From contig NZ_LGIA01000190.1 of NCBI RefSeq assembly GCF_001270965.1, positions 1-62,451 of the forward strand: DNA of 62,451 nt. The letters are read 5' to 3'. A program made the position numbers and the translations under genes. This DNA is from Sunxiuqinia dokdonensis (GTDB taxonomy: Bacteria > Bacteroidota > Bacteroidia > Bacteroidales > Prolixibacteraceae). The notes under the pieces were generated by a model. It was not told where the DNA came from and did not search any database. It saw nothing but the letters and a program-made list of their open reading frames with translations. Below, piece by piece: positions 1-9,199 of the stretch (position 1 is its first letter; each line of letters opens with the position of its first letter).

Positions 1-1793
1 CCCGACTGGTAATAAATGCTGTTGGGCTTGTTCGGATAAATATTCTCCGGATTGAGCACAATCGCCGGATCGGGATTGGGCCACGACTGTCCGCCGAAAA
101 ACTGGATGTCGAAAAACAAAATCTCATAATCGCGTTGTTTATAGGCGTGACTCGCACCAAACTTCAATTTGGCGTCCTTTTCCCGAAAAAAGTATTTTTT
201 GGTCACATCAAACTTCGCAATGGCATTCAATTCCTCCAACGACCGCCAAATGCGGGTGGGGTTTCCGCCGGCTCCAGCCATGAAAAAGCTTCCGTTTGCC
301 GTGTGGGTAAAAGCCGTCTTACGGATATCTGGATCTTCGGAAGTGGAAAAAGTCGGCGACAACCGCCAGTCGATCTCCCAGCCCGAGTTGCTCAAAACAT
401 GGGTTCCGTTCAGCAGCATGTTCGACAACGAGCGTTGGTTGTACTCCAGGTTGTGCGAGGTCGCCTCATAGCCAGATTGCCCAACTGCTGCGCCATCATT
501 TTCAATATGAAAGATACCGGCCCGGCTTTCGCCATTTTGAAGCCGCAAACCTGTGAGCCTGATTTTGGTCAACCGGTTTTTATAGGCCAGTCCACCCAGC
601 ATTCCCACCAGCACATTTTGTTCGCCCAAAGCCCCGTTTTGCAGGGTGGCGTAGCGCATCTCGTACTTGTTGGGATCGATAAAACGCTGGTATTCGCCAT
701 ACACCACATCATCGTAATACTTGTATTCCGTTTTGTATGAAAGCGAAAAAACATAGCCTAGTTTTGAGCTGTTGCCCGCATGCTTTCTTAAATTGATTTG
801 ATCGCCCATCGAAAAACTGACACTGTAATTGACCGGACTTGTTTTCTGACGTGCAGCCAGTTGCGGGTTGAATGAATTGATGAAGTCAACGGTTTCCTGC
901 TGCGAAGCTCTACTCACCGGAGTAGGAATGTTAGGCAGCTTGGCACGCGAAGGCAAAGCACGGGTGCCGTCATCAAAGCCCAGAAAGTCAGTTTTTCCTC
1001 CCGTGTAGCTCAGGTAGTCGGAGTTCAGGTGCATGTCGGGATTAAACGAAGTACTTGCCGAAACACTGATGAACTTCGCTTCAGGAAAATCTTTGGTTTC
1101 CACGTTCATCATTCCCCCGGTAAAATCGGCAGGCATATCGGCAGTAAAATTCTTGCTCACCAGCATGTTGTCAATCAGGTTGGTGGGGAAAATATCCATT
1201 TGCAGACTGTTCCGATCCGGGTCCAAGCCTGGAATGTCCATGCCATTCAGGGTGGTTTTCGAATAGCGGTCGCCCAGGCCCCGGACATAAATGTACTTGC
1301 CGTCTTCAACCGAAACACCAGTCACCCGCTTGGCGGCTTCCACGGCATTATCATCACCTGCCAATTTCATTTTAGCAGAAGAAATTCCATCCATGATGGT
1401 GGCCGATTGCCGCTTGATGGTGTTCAGCGCTGCTTCGGTCGTTCGGATAATTTCGGCCGACACCACCACTTCCTCCAACTCCAGGGTACTTTCTTTCAGG
1501 CGGAGGTTATTTAAAACCGTCACTTCGCCGGCTTTCACCTGCACCTCATTCACAGTCAACCGCTGGTAGGAAATAAACGACATGAGTAAGGTGTAGCTGC
1601 CCGCATCCATATCCATGGAAAATTGTCCGTCCAAATCCGTAATGGTTCCCGTCGTAGTGCCTTCCACTTGAATGGCAACACCAACCAAGGTTTCGCCTGT
1701 TTTGTCATCGAAAACGGTTCCCCTGATTTTGCCCTGCTGGGCTGATAAAGTGAGGAACGAGCAAAAGAAAAATACCGTAACTAAAAGCTTCAT
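1..1793 (-). CDS. TonB-dependent receptor, N-terminal part
   Basis: This outer-membrane active transporter is cut by the left edge; about 597 residues are visible. A signal peptide (MKLLVTVFFFCSFL...) precedes a carboxypeptidase-like regulatory domain at about residues 22-95 (GKIRGTVFDD, DLDGQFSM). The plug domain follows and contains the receptor-typical string YVRGLGDRYSKTTLNG. The start is the ATG at 1793 and the reading frame is open from there to position 1. The gene lies behind a beta-helix lipoprotein whose promoter carries a Pho box, with a hairpin between them, so it is probably expressed at least partly by read-through under phosphate limitation. The substrate is unknown; a phosphorus compound is inferred from context only. 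Confidence 0.9.
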   Translation of the reverse strand, partial: MKLLVTVFFFCSFLTLSAQQGKIRGTVFDDKTGETLVGVAIQVEGTTTGTITDLDGQFSMDMDAGSYTLLMSFISYQRLTVNEVQVKAGEVTVLNNLRLKESTLELEEVVVSAEIIRTTEAALNTIKRQSATIMDGISSAKMKLAGDDNAVEAAKRVTGVSVEDGKYIYVRGLGDRYSKTTLNGMDIPGLDPDRNSLQMDIFPTNLIDNMLVSKNFTADMPADFTGGMMNVETKDFPEAKFISVSASTSFNPDMHLNSDYLSYTGGKTDFLGFDDGTRALPSRAKLPNIPTPVSRASQQETVDFINSFNPQLAARQKTSPVNYSVSFSMGDQINLRKHAGNSSKLGYVFSLSYKTEYKYYDDVVYGEYQRFIDPNKYEMRYATLQNGALGEQNVLVGMLGGLAYKNRLTKIRLTGLRLQNGESRAGIFHIENDGAAVGQSGYEATSHNLEYNQRSLSNMLLNGTHVLSNSGWEIDWRLSPTFSTSEDPDIRKTAFTHTANGSFFMAGAGGNPTRIWRSLEELNAIAKFDVTKKYFFREKDAKLKFGASHAYKQRDYEILFFDIQFFGGQSWPNPDPAIVLNPENIYPNKPNSIYYQS

Positions 1794-1827
1794 ATACTGT
1801 AACATTTAAACCCGAAATACACAAAGA

Positions 1828-1862
1828 AACAGACTTGCAAAATCGCTCTTGCAAGCCTGTTT
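1828..1862 (-). terminator. hairpin between beta-helix lipoprotein and TonB receptor genes
   Basis: On the minus strand, AACAGGCTTGCAA and TTGCAAGTCTGTT form a stem with a short loop, followed by a T-rich stretch. Only about 35 bases separate it from the receptor start and no separate promoter is visible there. It may be a leaky terminator that lowers receptor expression relative to the lipoprotein. Confidence 0.6.
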
Positions 1863-1897
1863 TCTCTTTCAGACTTTTAAAAAAAAGGGGGTTGATA

Positions 1898-3121
1898 TTA
1901 TAATCCTGTCAAAGCTCCTGCTTTTGAAGCCCATGTCCAGCCGAACACCGATGCATCGGCGCCTACAGTTGGTGAGCTAACTGCCGTTACGCCTGCCGGA
2001 ACATCGCCATTGACATGGCTTGCCAAATCGGCTTCGGCTACATCCAGCTCAATTCCTTCGAAGGTCACGCCTGCTGCTGTCACGCGGTTAATCATTTGGC
2101 CTTCGATAATTCCGGTGATGAAAATATTCATCAGGTCAACAATTGAATTGTCATCAACATTGATCAGGTCTTCCAAACTTCTTGTTCCGTCTTCGGTTGT
2201 TACCGAGCTTACAACAGTCCCGTTTTTAATGATGTGGCCGGCTTCCATGGAACCTTCCGGTCCATCCAATTCGAAACCATGTCCGGTTGGGGTAACAACC
2301 ACAAAGTTATCCAGCGTTCCGTTCCACGACTGGTCTGTGTCGATGCCATCATCGCCTACATTCCACACCAATGCGTTTTTGACATTAACCGTTCCGCCAA
2401 ACCACTCGATACCGTCATCCTGGTTGGCCACAACTTCAACATTTTCAATCACTGTTTCTGAACCAACACCGCCTAAAGTAAGGCCGTTGATTTCGTTTCC
2501 AGATCCGATGTTGGTCCCGCCGTGGCGGATGGAGATATACTTGATAACCCCGGAATTGTCGGCAGCTTGGTTTCCACCGTACAAACCATTGGTATCGGAA
2601 GTTGGAATTCCTTCAATTTGCACTTCGCTCACATCACCCGACTCGTTTGAGGCTGAAATGGGCGCTTTACCCAACACGATTACACCACCCCAAAGGCCGT
2701 TGATGTCCGGGTCAAGATTTGGACTTCCAAAAATTCCGGCTTCAACATCTTCTGGTGAAAGTTCATCGGCTACCGACGTAAAAATAATCGGTGCATCGGC
2801 TGTTCCTTCAGCCATCAGCTTGCCGCCGCGGGCAACAAGCAAAGCCGTAGCGTTGGCTCCAGTACCAGCCTGTCCTTTTACAATCACGCCAGGCTCAATG
2901 GTTAATGTAGCGCCGTCCAACACCGAAACGCGGTTACCCAGAACATACACATTGCCGGTTTCCCAGGTGGTATCTTCGCTAATATTGGAGGTAATGGTGA
3001 ATTCTGTTTCTTCTTCCTCCACAGGGGGAATTGGATCATCCTTGTCATCACAAGAACTCAATACAAATAAGCTTCCGAACAAAGCAATTACGAGATAAAG
3101 ACTTAATTTTTTCATAGTCAT
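1898..3121 (-). CDS. right-handed beta-helix lipoprotein, Pho-box controlled
   Basis: This 407-residue protein has a lipoprotein signal peptide with the cysteine at residue 24 (LFVLSSC), then an acidic DDKDD...EEEE stretch, then repeats typical of right-handed beta-helix surface proteins (GATLTIEPGVIVKGQ, WGGVIVLGKAPIS, NVEVVANQDDGIEWFGG). The second ATG, two codons on, is an alternative start. Upstream, at 3231-3280, lie 11-bp direct repeats resembling a PhoB box. The partner downstream is the TonB-dependent receptor. The family has no known enzyme activity that I can name; a surface role in phosphorus-compound capture is an inference from regulation and the receptor partner. Confidence 0.8.
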   Translation of the reverse strand: MTMKKLSLYLVIALFGSLFVLSSCDDKDDPIPPVEEEETEFTITSNISEDTTWETGNVYVLGNRVSVLDGATLTIEPGVIVKGQAGTGANATALLVARGGKLMAEGTADAPIIFTSVADELSPEDVEAGIFGSPNLDPDINGLWGGVIVLGKAPISASNESGDVSEVQIEGIPTSDTNGLYGGNQAADNSGVIKYISIRHGGTNIGSGNEINGLTLGGVGSETVIENVEVVANQDDGIEWFGGTVNVKNALVWNVGDDGIDTDQSWNGTLDNFVVVTPTGHGFELDGPEGSMEAGHIIKNGTVVSSVTTEDGTRSLEDLINVDDNSIVDLMNIFITGIIEGQMINRVTAAGVTFEGIELDVAEADLASHVNGDVPAGVTAVSSPTVGADASVFGWTWASKAGALTGL

Positions 3122-3230
3122 TAATGTTAATCTGAATTTTAAATTTTGATTCTGTTTCGTTTTTCTGAATCAACTTGTTTTTGCTGATTAAATCTGTTTG
3201 GTTTTCGGATGCTAAGTACGGGTAAACCTA

Positions 3231-3280
3231 TTACAGCTTGATTACAGTTTGGCTACGCTTGTATTACATTTGGATAACAA
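3231..3280 (-). promoter_or_regulatory. Pho box, 11-bp direct repeats
   Basis: In plus-strand order, TTACAG starts at 3231 and 3242, CTACGC at 3253, TTACAT at 3264 and TAACAA at 3275, each exactly 11 bp from the last. On the transcribed strand the promoter-proximal pair reads CTGTAATCAAGCTGTAATAG, which resembles the PhoB box in sequence and spacing. A weak -7-like TACTTAGC follows 11 bp downstream. The site precedes the beta-helix lipoprotein gene. Confidence 0.75.
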
Positions 3281-3310
3281 GCCGTTTAATAATACCCTGA
3301 TAAACAACGC

Positions 3311-3346
3311 AAAAAACCCCGGCCAAAAACTGACCGGGGTTTGTTT
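3311..3346 (-). terminator. terminator of the pst-pho operon
   Basis: AACCCCGG and CCGGGGTT form a stem. On the minus strand it is followed by a run of T. It lies just after the phoR stop and before the Pho box of the next unit. Confidence 0.85.
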
Positions 3347-3388
3347 ATCTGATTACAATTCAATTAATAAGCGGAAAATCGGGGCGCT

Positions 3389-5161
3389 TTATCCTTTGGC
3401 AAGCGAGAATAGGAATTCCAATCCTCCTTCGGGCTTGTTGCGTACCGAAATATCGCCTTTGTGCAGCTGTACGGCATTTTTCACAATGGACAACCCGAGT
3501 CCGGTGCCGCCATTTTCGCGCGTGCGACCTTCATCGGCCCGGTAAAAACGCTCGAAAATGCGCGGCAAGTGCTCCTCTGCAATTCCTTTGCCCGTATCAG
3601 AATAACTCAGGTAATAGAATTTCTCGTCTTCGAGGTATTGCTTAATCAGGATGTTGGTATTTTCACCGGCATAATTAACCGAGTTTTCAATGAGATTCTG
3701 GAAAATGGATGACAGCAGACTATCATTTCCATAAACAGTTACCTGCTCGCTTACAGCAAGCTGCACCAGCATCTTTTTCTCGTCCAGCCGCGATTCCAGG
3801 TTTTCAATCACATCGTTAATCAATGGCCTGAGATGAACCTGTTTGAATTCGAACAGATCGCCGGCATCTTCAATATTATTCAACAAGGAAATATCGTTCA
3901 GCAAAGAATTCAATCGTTCGCTCTGAATAAAAGCCCGCTCAATAAAATAGGTCAGTTTCTCCTTCGGAAGATTTTTGTTGTTCAAAATCGTTTCCAAATA
4001 ACCTTTGACCGACGCCAGCGGAGTCTTTAACTCGTGGGCAATATTCGAGGTCAGTTGCTGCTTTAGCAAACGTCTTTTCTCGGGACGGGTAACATCGCTG
4101 ATCAACACTTCGAAACTTTTGTCGGGAAACACAATGCTCTGAACGTTGAAGTACTTTTCATTTTTTGAAATCGTAACCGAAAACTGGGGTAAGTCCTTCG
4201 AATTAACGATGTAATTTGGACTGAGGTATTTTTCAATTTGAACCAGGAGCGGCTTAAAATCCTCGATCTCAAAAAGCTTTTCGGCCGAAACTGACGAACG
4301 CTCCGAAATCAGGTTGATATACTGAATGAAATGGCTGTTGGCCAGTATTTTTTCTTTATTGGGAAGAAAAAAGGCAATCCCTTCATTCAAGGCATTCAGG
4401 TGATTAAAAAGCCGGTCTTTCTCGGCTGTCAAATCCTCTTTTGTTTTTCGCAATCGATTATATATTTGAATGATTTGCCGTCGAATATCGCCAAACTCCG
4501 AGTCAGCAAAACCAAAATTCGGGTCAATATCTTCATTGTTTCCAGCCCGCACGGCAAAATCGCGCAGGCGGTCAATAAACTCTCCCAGGCGGTTGGTCAC
4601 CAGCGACAGCAGGATCCACATCATGATGAACAAAGCCAGCATGAAAAAGATAAACACGCGTTCGGTTTTCAAAAAATCTTTGACCTCAATGTTGTACACC
4701 ACCGCACAGCGCACAAAATAGTCGTCGTAAAAGCGGGCGAAATAGTAGAAATCCTGCCCCGTCGTTGCGGAATGCCGGATGTTGGCTCCGGTTTCAGAAT
4801 AGAGTGCTTTTTGCACTTCGGGGCGCATCAGGTGGTTTTCCATTTCTTCAGCGTCGGGCACAAAACTATCATACAACACCTCGCCTTTCCCGTCAATCAC
4901 GGTCACACGGATATTACTTTCCGGAATCAGGTATTTCACCGTATCCAGCCGGGCGAAGTTCTGCTCTGGAATAATGTTGTAATGCTCGATATAACGGTGG
5001 GTAAAGCCTGCGATATTGTCGAGCGTGTTTTCCAACTGGTCCGTCCGGTAACGCTTTTCGCGGTTGAACTGGAAAGCCAGAATAGCAATCATGAAAAAGA
5101 TGAAGGCAGCAAAAAAGTATATAAAAATACGATGCTTGTATGTTCGTCGTTTAAGTACCAC
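3389..5161 (-). CDS. phoR: phosphate-sensing histidine kinase PhoR
   Basis: This 590-residue membrane kinase would phosphorylate the adjacent PhoB-type regulator. Transmembrane helices lie at about 11-31 and 168-189 and flank a periplasmic sensor region of about 135 residues. A cytoplasmic PAS-like region follows, then the HisKA H-box (IAHELKTPLASV, His376), and the ATPase N box (QNLIENSVNY), G1 (SDTGKGIAEEHLPRIFERFY) and G2 (GGTGLGLSIVK). It is the last gene of the pst operon and follows phoB by 52 bp. Position in the operon supports the phosphate assignment. Confidence 0.92.
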   Translation of the reverse strand: MVLKRRTYKHRIFIYFFAAFIFFMIAILAFQFNREKRYRTDQLENTLDNIAGFTHRYIEHYNIIPEQNFARLDTVKYLIPESNIRVTVIDGKGEVLYDSFVPDAEEMENHLMRPEVQKALYSETGANIRHSATTGQDFYYFARFYDDYFVRCAVVYNIEVKDFLKTERVFIFFMLALFIMMWILLSLVTNRLGEFIDRLRDFAVRAGNNEDIDPNFGFADSEFGDIRRQIIQIYNRLRKTKEDLTAEKDRLFNHLNALNEGIAFFLPNKEKILANSHFIQYINLISERSSVSAEKLFEIEDFKPLLVQIEKYLSPNYIVNSKDLPQFSVTISKNEKYFNVQSIVFPDKSFEVLISDVTRPEKRRLLKQQLTSNIAHELKTPLASVKGYLETILNNKNLPKEKLTYFIERAFIQSERLNSLLNDISLLNNIEDAGDLFEFKQVHLRPLINDVIENLESRLDEKKMLVQLAVSEQVTVYGNDSLLSSIFQNLIENSVNYAGENTNILIKQYLEDEKFYYLSYSDTGKGIAEEHLPRIFERFYRADEGRTRENGGTGLGLSIVKNAVQLHKGDISVRNKPEGGLEFLFSLAKG

Positions 5162-5213
5162 GGTTGTATGTTTTAAATTTCAAGTTGCAATTTCCAAGTT
5201 CCAAATACCTTCC

Positions 5214-5891
5214 TTACTCGAAGCAATAGCCATAACCGGAGCGGCCTTTGATGGCAGCGCCATATTCTTTAATCTTCTTCCGCAAGCGGGCAATATTCAC
5301 GTCCACGTTTCGCTCGGTCACAATCACATCATCGCTCCAAATGCGGCTTAAAATCTCATCACGCGAAATATATTTTCCGCGGTTTTTCATCAGCAAGGCC
5401 AAAATTTCAAATTCCTTCCGGGTCAGTTTTACGGCCTCGTTATCAATGGTTGCCGATTTGCGGTTGATATCGAGCTGCAAACCACCAACTTCCAGTATTG
5501 TTGATGGCTTTTTGGTCATCGTTCCACGTTTCAAAACGGCTTTAATGCGCACCACCACTTCCTTGATCGAAAAAGGCTTCACGATATAGTCGTCGCCACC
5601 CACATTGAATCCGGTCAGCAAATCATTTTCCGAGCCTTTGGCTGTCAGAAAAATGATCGGCACATCCAGCTCCTTTTCCTTTCGTAGGATATCGGCCATT
5701 TTATAACCCGACAGGCCACCCATCATCACATCGAGCAAAATGAGGTGGTAATTTTCCAGCGACAGGCTCAGGGCCTCTTCGGCCGACGAAGCTACATCAA
5801 TTTCGAAACCCTCGCTCGACAAGTTGAACTGCAGGATTTCGCGCAGATCCTTTTCATCGTCAACTACCAATATTTTGGGCGTATAATCCAT
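5214..5891 (-). CDS. phoB: phosphate regulon response regulator PhoB
   Basis: This 225-residue OmpR/PhoB-family regulator has an N-terminal receiver domain with acidic residues VVDDE at 9-13, phosphoacceptor Asp54 (LILLDVMMGG) and the conserved Lys in IVKPFSIKE. A C-terminal winged helix follows (TRKEFEILALL, ERNVDVNIARLRKKI, GRSGYGYCFE). It lies 3 bp after phoU and just before phoR. PhoB-type proteins bind tandem 11-bp repeats as dimers, which matches the repeats found upstream of three units in this window. Confidence 0.93.
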   Translation of the reverse strand: MDYTPKILVVDDEKDLREILQFNLSSEGFEIDVASSAEEALSLSLENYHLILLDVMMGGLSGYKMADILRKEKELDVPIIFLTAKGSENDLLTGFNVGGDDYIVKPFSIKEVVVRIKAVLKRGTMTKKPSTILEVGGLQLDINRKSATIDNEAVKLTRKEFEILALLMKNRGKYISRDEILSRIWSDDVIVTERNVDVNIARLRKKIKEYGAAIKGRSGYGYCFE

Positions 5892-5894
5892 GGT

Positions 5895-6581
5895 TTATTT
5901 GTCAATTTTATGGTGACGGATATCCTTCCCCTCAATCGAATAAATCGCGGCTTCGGCAATGTTGGTAGCATGATCCGCAATGCGTTCAATGTTCGAGATC
6001 ATTTCCTTGATGGTGACGATACTCATCAGCAAATGCTTGTTGCTCTCGGCCGTGTCGGTTTTGGCCAAAATCTTTTTCAGCAGTTTATGATTGACTTCGT
6101 CAAAAACCACATCATTTTTAATGGTCCAAATAGCAAATTCCCGGTCGTCGTTTAAATAGGAAAGCAACGATTTGCGAACCATCTTGATGCTCTGGATGGT
6201 CATGTTCGAAAGCACTTCCTTCAGCCGGTCATACACTTCGGGCGTTTTTATTTTCTTGACGAAATTTGTCACATTCAACACAATATCGCCAATCCGCTCG
6301 AGGCTCAGGATAATGCGGTAACAAGCCATAATCCATCTCAAATCCGAAGCTACCGGCTTGTACAGCACAATGGCATTCACAATCTTATCGCTTAGCTTCA
6401 CTTCCCGTTTGTCGATGTCTTTCTCGTTTTGCAGGATTTTTTTCAACACATCGTCAGGAACGGTAATCTCGCCTGAGGTGACGATTTGCTCCATCATGTC
6501 GAGCTGTTCCAGCACCAGGTTGGCAAAAGCCTCAAAGTCGGCCTGGATATGATTAATGGCGTCATCTTTTTTTAGGGTCAT
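5895..6581 (-). CDS. phoU: phosphate signalling protein PhoU
   Basis: This 228-residue all-helical cytoplasmic protein has the two metal-binding PhoU signatures: SLERIGDIVLNV near residue 93 and NIERIADHATNIAEA near 200. PhoU links the Pst transporter to PhoR and holds the kinase off when phosphate is plentiful. The gene starts 23 bp after pstB and ends 3 bp before phoB. Confidence 0.94.
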   Translation of the reverse strand: MTLKKDDAINHIQADFEAFANLVLEQLDMMEQIVTSGEITVPDDVLKKILQNEKDIDKREVKLSDKIVNAIVLYKPVASDLRWIMACYRIILSLERIGDIVLNVTNFVKKIKTPEVYDRLKEVLSNMTIQSIKMVRKSLLSYLNDDREFAIWTIKNDVVFDEVNHKLLKKILAKTDTAESNKHLLMSIVTIKEMISNIERIADHATNIAEAAIYSIEGKDIRHHKIDK

Positions 6582-6603
6582 ATTTTGAATATTTTACTGA
6601 TTG

Positions 6604-7386
6604 TTAACCAAACTTACCCGTTAAGTATTCTTCTGTTCTCGGATCAATGGGGTTGGTAAACATGTTTTTGGTTTTGCCATATTCAACCAACTCACCAAGA
6701 TACATAAATAATGAATAATCAGAGATGCGTGCGGCCTGTGACATGTTGTGCGTAACCAACACGATAGTATAGTGCTCTTTTAGCTTGACCAGCAGATCTT
6801 CGATTTTTGCAGTCGCAATGGGGTCGAGCGCCGAGGTGGGTTCGTCCATCAAAATTACTTCGGGACTGAACGCCAGCGCCCGAGCAATGCATAAACGCTG
6901 CTGCTGCCCGCCGGACAGGAAGGTGCCTTTTTTGAAAAGTGAATCTTTCACTTCGTCCCACAGTGCCACATCGCGCAGCGAGCGTTCAACAATCTCGTCG
7001 CGCTCCACTTTTTTGGTACGGATGCCGTTCAGCTTATAGCCCGCAATCACGTTGTCGTAAATGCTCATGGTCGGAAACGGGTTTGGGCGTTGAAAAACCA
7101 TGCCCATGTGCCGCCGCAGCTTGATGGCCGGCATCTCGTAAATATTCTTCCCGTTGAGCAATGCCTCGCCTTCGGTGGTGATATTTTCGTATAGCTCGTG
7201 CATGCGGTTCAAAGCCCTAAGCAAGGTACTCTTGCCACAACCCGACGGCCCCATGATGGCGGTGACCGTGTTCTTCTTTATTTCGACTGAAACATTCTTC
7301 ACCGCATAATTCTTGTCGTAAGCGATCGACAAATCATTCAGCGACAAGATCGGGTTCTTTACTTCAGCAATGGTATTTGTAGTCAT
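6604..7386 (-). CDS. pstB: phosphate ABC transporter ATP-binding protein PstB
   Basis: This 260-residue ATPase subunit of the high-affinity phosphate importer has Walker A GPSGCGKSTLL near residue 46, Q-loop MVFQRPNPFP, signature LSGGQQQRLCIARAL and Walker B VILMDEPTSALDP. Length and motifs are standard for PstB. It starts 4 bp after the end of pstA and lies in the middle of the operon. Confidence 0.96.
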   Translation of the reverse strand: MTTNTIAEVKNPILSLNDLSIAYDKNYAVKNVSVEIKKNTVTAIMGPSGCGKSTLLRALNRMHELYENITTEGEALLNGKNIYEMPAIKLRRHMGMVFQRPNPFPTMSIYDNVIAGYKLNGIRTKKVERDEIVERSLRDVALWDEVKDSLFKKGTFLSGGQQQRLCIARALAFSPEVILMDEPTSALDPIATAKIEDLLVKLKEHYTIVLVTHNMSQAARISDYSLFMYLGELVEYGKTKNMFTNPIDPRTEEYLTGKFG

Positions 7387-7389
7387 GTT

Positions 7390-8277
7390 CTATCGTCTTT
7401 TGGCAACAATTTGTTTCGAAACCAAATTCAGAACTAGAATCATTGCCATCAACAGCAATGACGAGCTCCAGATGAGGCCGACCATGTTGGGGTCGTTGTA
7501 AAACTCCCAGATTAGCAAAGGAATGGCGCTGGTAGGCTTGGTCATATCCAGGTTAATCATGGAACTTCCCAACGCGGTTAACATCAGCGGGGCCGTTTCT
7601 CCCAGAATGCGCGAGATGCCCAGCAAAATGCCGGTGATCAAACCGCTAAATCCGGTGGGAATTAGCACCCTCAAAATCACTTTGTGGTACGGAACCCCCA
7701 GTGCCAGCGCGGCTTCTTTGAGGCTTTCGGGAATCATTTTTAAAGTTTCTTCGGTGGATCGTACAATCATGGGCAACATCATAATGGCCAGGGAAACACT
7801 TCCGGCCAAAGCCGAAAAGCCCATGGTAATGTGTTTCACAATCCACAAATAAGAGATCAATCCCAGCACAATGGAGGGCACGCCCTGCAAGATATCGGAA
7901 ATATCGCGGGTGATATTGGCCATAAAACTGCCCTGGTTTTCGTAAAGGTAAATACCCGTTAAAATTCCAATCGGAATGGCAAGGGCCGAAGCCAGAATGA
8001 CCATCAGCAAGGTACCCACAATGCCGTTGGCAATACCTCCGGGAATCAGCTCCCCATTGGCAACAGCCGTCATCGCCTCGAAGGTGTCGGGCGTGTTTTC
8101 AATCAGAAAGTCGAGGCTGATTTGCCGGTAACCTTCCACCACCAGCTTCCAAATAATCAGGATAATGGGCGAAATGGTAATCAGCGAAAGCACAATCACC
8201 GCGCCAAGCACCAGCTTGTCTTTGAGCAACCTGCCGGAGGAATGATCCTGACTTTTCAGTATATCGATGGATTCCAT
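7390..8277 (-). CDS. pstA: phosphate ABC transporter permease PstA
   Basis: This 295-residue inner-membrane permease has about six hydrophobic helices. The EAA loop that docks on PstB is visible as ESLKEAALALGVPYHKVILRV. The ATG start lies 7 bp after the pstC stop. It forms the Pst channel with PstC. Confidence 0.95.
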   Translation of the reverse strand: MESIDILKSQDHSSGRLLKDKLVLGAVIVLSLITISPIILIIWKLVVEGYRQISLDFLIENTPDTFEAMTAVANGELIPGGIANGIVGTLLMVILASALAIPIGILTGIYLYENQGSFMANITRDISDILQGVPSIVLGLISYLWIVKHITMGFSALAGSVSLAIMMLPMIVRSTEETLKMIPESLKEAALALGVPYHKVILRVLIPTGFSGLITGILLGISRILGETAPLMLTALGSSMINLDMTKPTSAIPLLIWEFYNDPNMVGLIWSSSLLLMAMILVLNLVSKQIVAKRR

Positions 8278-8283
8278 AGCTAC

Positions 8284-9135
8284 TTAGTTCATCTTTTTAA
8301 TAATCAACTTGCCGATGGCGTTAATCACTCCGGTCATTAGAAACAAAAGCAGTCCGATCGCAATCAGCGAACTGAGCTTGAGCCCGTCAGCTTCGCCAAA
8401 CTGGTTGGCAATCACACTGGCCATGGTGTTTCCGGTGTCAAACAAACTGTCGGGCACCAAGTTGGTATTTCCAATCAGCATGGTTACGGCCATGGTTTCG
8501 CCCAAAGCCCTGCCGAAAGAAAGGATGTAGCCGGCTACAATTCCGGATCGTGCGGCAGGAATGGTGACCGTAGTGATCACTTCCAGGCGGGTAGCGCCCA
8601 GCGAGTAGGCTGCCTCTTTCAAATCGTTGGGCACCATGCCAATAATTTCGTTGCTGAGTGATGTGGCATAGGGAATGATCATGATTGCCAAAATCAGGCT
8701 GGCGGTGAAAATGCCGAATCCTTGTCCGCCAAAGCCCAGATCGATCAGTAAGGGGCGCAGCACGTAAAATCCCCACAAGCCGTAAACAATGGACGGGATC
8801 CCGGCCAGCAAATCGACCAAAATACCCAGGATGCGCGCCACGCGTGTTCCCCGAAAATATTCACCCAGAAAAAGAGAAGTGGAAAATGAAAGCGGCAGCG
8901 AAATGAGCAGCGCGGCAAATGAGGTGATCAAAGTACCAACGATAAAGGGCAAGGCGCCGTACTTTTCGCGTCCATAAGTCGGATCCCACTCGCCGGAGAT
9001 GATGAACCGCAAGCCAAAGGTTTTGAAAGCCGGCAACGAACCTCCCACCAAGGAATATAACATGCCGGCAGCCAGGAGCAGAATCAAAATTGAAACAGAA
9101 AATAAGACGGCTTTGGTGATTTTATCGCTGTTCAT
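8284..9135 (-). CDS. pstC: phosphate ABC transporter permease PstC
   Basis: This permease subunit has about six membrane helices and the EAA loop DLKEAAYSLGATRLEVI. I place the start at the ATG at 9135 (MNSDKITKAV, 283 residues). The longer reading to 9174 needs a GTG codon that lies inside a strong palindrome and adds 13 residues of no family character. The palindrome lies between pstS and this gene. Confidence 0.93.
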   Translation of the reverse strand: MNSDKITKAVLFSVSILILLLAAGMLYSLVGGSLPAFKTFGLRFIISGEWDPTYGREKYGALPFIVGTLITSFAALLISLPLSFSTSLFLGEYFRGTRVARILGILVDLLAGIPSIVYGLWGFYVLRPLLIDLGFGGQGFGIFTASLILAIMIIPYATSLSNEIIGMVPNDLKEAAYSLGATRLEVITTVTIPAARSGIVAGYILSFGRALGETMAVTMLIGNTNLVPDSLFDTGNTMASVIANQFGEADGLKLSSLIAIGLLLFLMTGVINAIGKLIIKKMN

Positions 9136-9149
9136 TTGTTGCCTTTTCT

Positions 9150-9185
9150 TACTCAGCGGGTGACTTGAAGTCACCCACCGAGTAT
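9150..9185 (-). repeat. palindrome between pstS and pstC
   Basis: AGCGGGTGACTT and AAGTCACCCACC form a nearly perfect hairpin with almost no loop in the 64-bp pstS-pstC gap. It has no T-run, so it looks like a processing or stabilising hairpin rather than a terminator. A related palindrome (GGATGACTTGAAG...CATCC) occurs after the TrpB-like gene at 27024-27051, suggesting a dispersed repeat. Confidence 0.65.
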
Positions 9186-9199
9186 TAGCTTAAATCATT

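Noticed and set aside
2010-3098. 362-codon open frame on the plus strand
   Set aside because: It is antisense to the beta-helix lipoprotein gene, which has a signal peptide, lipobox and family repeats. The plus-strand product has no such features.
4331-5176. 281-codon open frame on the plus strand
   Set aside because: It is antisense to phoR, whose kinase motifs are complete.
9136-9174. GTG start extending pstC by 13 residues
   Set aside because: The codon lies in a palindrome and the added residues are not family-like; the ATG at 9135 is better.
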